Source of the DNA: Rhodospirillales bacterium
GTDB taxonomy: Bacteria; Pseudomonadota; Alphaproteobacteria; Acetobacterales; Acetobacteraceae
DNA length: 5,892 bases
NCBI GenBank assembly: GCA_028870815.1
Contig: JAGWOU010000137.1
Span: 1 to 5,892 of the forward strand
Direction of reading: 5' to 3'
Position numbers and translations under genes: made by a program. Numbering within the stretch: the first letter of the stretch is position 1; the number at the start of each line of letters is the position of its first letter. Below are positions 5,330 through 5,892 of this stretch, piece by piece. The notes beneath the pieces are model-generated. The model worked only from the letters and a program-made list of their open reading frames with translations. It was not told the DNA's origin and did not search any database.

Positions 5330-5892
5330 GTGGGCCAGCAACTTCATCTTGGTGCGTTCATGCGCCCGGTCGGCATCCATACCGCATGGTGGCGCTATCC
5401 CGGCAGCTATCCAGATGCGAATTTCAGCCTCTCGCACATGGTCCAATTCATCCAGAAGCTGGAACAGGGACGCTTCGACGCTTTCTTCATGGCGGATCAT
5501 CTCGGCGTGCTGAATATGGAAATGGCCGCCTTGCGCCGCAGCGCGACAGTCACCTCCTTCGAGCCCTTCACCCTGCTCTCGGCCTTGTCGATGGTGACGG
5601 AACGCATCGGTCTCGTCGCCACTGCCTCCACCACTTTCGACGCGCCTTTTCACGTCGCGCGGCGTTTCGCCTCGCTGGACCATATCAGCCAGGGCCGCGC
5701 CGGCTGGAACATCGTCACCACCTCCAACCCAGAATCCGCACTGAATTTCGGGGCCGATGACCAGATGGAACATGATGAGCGCTATCGCCGTGCCCGCGAG
5801 TTCTACGATGTCGTCACCGGATTATGGGACAGCTTCGCCGACGATGCCTGGATTCGAAACCAGGAGAACGGGGTGTTCTTCGATCCTGAGAA
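5330..5892 (+). CDS. NtaA/SnaA/DszA-family flavin-dependent monooxygenase (LLM class), N-terminal part, cut by right edge
   Basis: Luciferase-like, FMNH2-dependent monooxygenase of the nitrilotriacetate/dibenzothiophene-sulfone group. Relatives oxidise small xenobiotic or organosulfur/nitrogen compounds with reduced flavin supplied by a separate reductase. The visible 187 residues include QLHLGAFMRPVGIHTAWW (4-21), the usual N-terminal strand of this family, then FDAFFMADHLGVLN (49-62), SFEPFTLLSAL (76-86), ERIGLVATASTTFDAPFHVARRFASLDH (91-118), GRAGWNIVTTSNP (122-134) and HDERYRRAREFYDVVTGLWDS (148-168). Full-length members are about 430-460 residues. The GTG at 5330 is chosen because AGGA (5320-5323) sits 6 bases upstream and relatives start within a few residues of QLHLGAF. 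In-frame ATGs at 5279 and 5282 would add up to 17 residues but have no ribosome binding site and would place the hairpin in coding sequence. The substrate cannot be read from this fragment. Confidence 0.92.
   Translation, partial: MGQQLHLGAFMRPVGIHTAWWRYPGSYPDANFSLSHMVQFIQKLEQGRFDAFFMADHLGVLNMEMAALRRSATVTSFEPFTLLSALSMVTERIGLVATASTTFDAPFHVARRFASLDHISQGRAGWNIVTTSNPESALNFGADDQMEHDERYRRAREFYDVVTGLWDSFADDAWIRNQENGVFFDPE

Noticed and set aside
5240..5773. Minus-strand 177-residue open frame
   Set aside because: It is antisense to the well-supported flavin monooxygenase coding sequence.

Overview
The window looks like chromosomal DNA from a GC-rich alphaproteobacterium, possibly an acetic-acid-bacteria/Rhodospirillales relative (the order is a guess). 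Three things point that way: the protein sequences read as alphaproteobacterial; the uracil-DNA glycosylase has the variant NAVPWRPPGNR motif I associate with this class; and two copies of the alphaproteobacterial LexA operator pattern GTTC-N7-GTTC lie in front of one gene. I see no insertion sequence, tRNA, rRNA, CRISPR array or phage gene. No gene-free gap exceeds about 160 bases.

Layout. (1) 1-441, minus strand: the N-terminal 147 residues of electron-transfer flavoprotein:ubiquinone oxidoreductase, running off the left edge. (2) 543-1331, plus, divergent from it: a family-4-like uracil-DNA glycosylase in which two of the four iron-sulfur cysteine positions are Phe and Trp. (3) 1489-3680, plus: a two-gene unit of a secreted Slt70-type lytic transglycosylase and a MoaB molybdenum-cofactor protein. 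They overlap by ATGA and end in a clear intrinsic terminator (3694-3719). (4) 3726-4913, plus: a PA0069-family radical SAM protein (SplB-like superfamily) with a compact promoter bracketed by two opposed LexA boxes. (5) 4944-5204, plus: a possible 86-residue single-span membrane protein 30 bases behind the radical SAM gene, with a good ribosome binding site. (6) 5330 to the right edge, plus: the N-terminal 187 residues of an NtaA/DszA-type flavin-dependent monooxygenase. Its leader holds a dyad repeat and a GC hairpin next to the ribosome binding site.

The genes do not form one pathway. The strongest observation is the double LexA operator on the radical SAM gene. It predicts that this protein of unknown function is induced by DNA damage and may act in DNA repair. 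The small membrane protein behind it could share that control. The glycosylase is a separate base-excision repair gene with no LexA box of its own.
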